Program-made: the position numbers and the translations under genes | DNA from: Paenalcaligenes faecalis | Lineage (GTDB): Bacteria; Pseudomonadota; Gammaproteobacteria; Burkholderiales; Burkholderiaceae_B | Assembly: GCF_027557445.1 (NCBI RefSeq) | Contig: NZ_CP106841.1 | Coordinates: 1,288,001 to 1,352,000 of the forward strand | Direction of reading: 5' to 3' | DNA: 64,000 bases | Shown: piece by piece, positions 63,157-64,000 of the stretch | Layout of the letters: each line of letters starts with the position of its first letter | Position numbering within the stretch: the stretch's first letter is position 1 | Notes under the pieces: model-generated | Databases searched by the model: none | The model's input: only the letters and a program-made list of their open reading frames with translations | What the model was told of the DNA's origin: nothing

Positions 63157-63966
63157 TTAACGATTGGACTTAGGGATCTCCATCGTTAGCTCCACTCGAC
63201 GGTTTTGCGCTCTGCCTTCGGCACTTTCATTAGACTGCAATGGTCGCGTATCGGCGAACCCTACTGCCCGTAGCCGTTTACTTTCAATCCCATTGGCCTC
63301 AAAATAACGCACCACACTACCAGCTCTGGAACCTGATAATTCCCAGTTCGACGGATAGCGTCCACCACGCATAGGGATAGAGTCCGTATGTCCTTCAACT
63401 GCAATTTGATAATCGTTTTTTTGCAATACGGCGACCAGTTTTTTCAATACGGTGATCCCCGCTAAACTCAAATCGGCTTGGCCTGAAGGGAATAAAATCT
63501 CGCTATTAATACGAAAACTGACTGACTCATCATTTAATACCACATCAATGTCATCGCCTAACTCATTAAAGCCCATCTCACTTAGGCGTCGCTCTGAGTC
63601 TAAGCCCGTGCCGTCTCCGACGCCATCACCGTCCAAGCCTCCCGCAGCGAGGGTGCCATCACCCTGTAATGCGCCCCCTAAATGCGCCCCCGTGCCATCT
63701 CGTAGTTGCTTAGCCCCTGGATGGGCCCCTTCGCCAGCCCCACCTGTGATCGCTGCACTACCTGCACGGTCAAAGCCAGAGATAAAATCCCCCTTACCCG
63801 CAAAAGCCAGCATGACAATCATGAGCACCAATAGCAGTGTCATCATGTCTAGATAGGTTGCAAACCAGGTTTCCTCTTCTTCTTTAGGCTGTACGCTATC
63901 ATCCAAGAGCATCAAACGATCTTTACGCGAGTTAAGTGTCCCTTTACCCCGCGTTTTAATTGCCAT
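63157..63966 (-). CDS. MotB/OmpA-family stator-like protein
   Basis: 269 aa. A short basic N-terminus precedes one membrane segment (TYLDMMTLLLVLMIVMLAFAG, about 38-58) with the Asp expected for ion conduction. A Gly-rich linker (about 70-125; GGLDGDGVGDGTG) separates it from an OmpA-like domain (VEGHTDSIPM, RVELTMEI). MotB proteins usually lack such a linker, so this may be a non-flagellar stator. Upstream sequence in the same phase stays open to the window edge, so the start could be earlier; the ATG at 63966 is used. A MotA-like partner is expected to the right. Confidence 0.8.
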   Translation of the reverse strand: MAIKTRGKGTLNSRKDRLMLLDDSVQPKEEEETWFATYLDMMTLLLVLMIVMLAFAGKGDFISGFDRAGSAAITGGAGEGAHPGAKQLRDGTGAHLGGALQGDGTLAAGGLDGDGVGDGTGLDSERRLSEMGFNELGDDIDVVLNDESVSFRINSEILFPSGQADLSLAGITVLKKLVAVLQKNDYQIAVEGHTDSIPMRGGRYPSNWELSGSRAGSVVRYFEANGIESKRLRAVGFADTRPLQSNESAEGRAQNRRVELTMEIPKSNR

Positions 63967-64000
63967 ACGGGCTTGCTGGAGTTCAGCCTCTAAGGATTTG

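Noticed and set aside
1-64000. CRISPR array
   Set aside because: No regularly spaced direct repeats or cas genes were seen.

Overview
The window looks like a chromosome segment from a low-GC betaproteobacterium, probably of the Alcaligenaceae type. This rests on gene content (a Bug-family receptor fragment, narK1-narK2-narGHJI followed by a parvulin, an NsrR/Hmp pair, a C-P lyase remnant); I cannot name the genus. No rRNA, tRNA or CRISPR array was recognised.

1-13.7 kb is a defence and mobile-element island, mostly on the minus strand. It opens with a layered type IC restriction locus, hsdM - class III fic - yhcG-type PDDEXK nuclease - hsdS - prrC (anticodon nuclease, running off the left edge; hsdR is expected outside). 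It continues with a GIY-YIG/DUF4357 protein, two inovirus Gp2-like (YagK/YfjJ) genes, an AlpA-type regulator, a second fic, an exported SH3-type protein, an unrecognised 328-aa protein and a second yhcG interrupted by one stop codon.

13.7-24.6 kb is a decaying accessory zone. It holds an anion transporter, a helicase fragment fused to a KorB/ParB fragment, a 3'-truncated carboxylesterase, an EAL-HDOD protein facing a diguanylate cyclase broken by an amber codon, a collapsed phosphonate operon (Pho boxes, phnC and phnL remnants, interrupted phnM, phnN with an altered P-loop, phnP), hpaI, and truncated hpaH and Bug-receptor genes joined head to head.

24.6-36.7 kb is a well preserved nitrogen-oxide respiration block: nsrR/hmp divergent around an NsrR-like site, then an FNR-type site and narK1K2GHJI plus a parvulin isomerase. 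36.7-40.5 kb is a TetR-controlled MacB/DevABC-type export operon with a clear palindromic operator.

40.5-49.3 kb is a second accessory zone: IS3 remnant, mazEF, a tyrosine-integrase relic, a CopG-like fragment, a fic gene that has lost its inhibitory segment, a broken hydantoinase gene, an orphan Zorya-type zorAB pair, a complete IS3-family element, and a short degenerate repeat of sequences from the first island. At least seven genes in the two accessory zones carry single in-frame stops explainable by C-to-T or G-to-A changes.

49.3-64 kb is housekeeping-like: a peptide-type ABC receptor, an intact diguanylate cyclase, sbcDC, mgtE behind a long structured leader with a possible leader peptide, an SDR/flavin monooxygenase pair divergent from a TPP-riboswitch-controlled sodium/solute symporter, and a MotB-like protein at the right edge.
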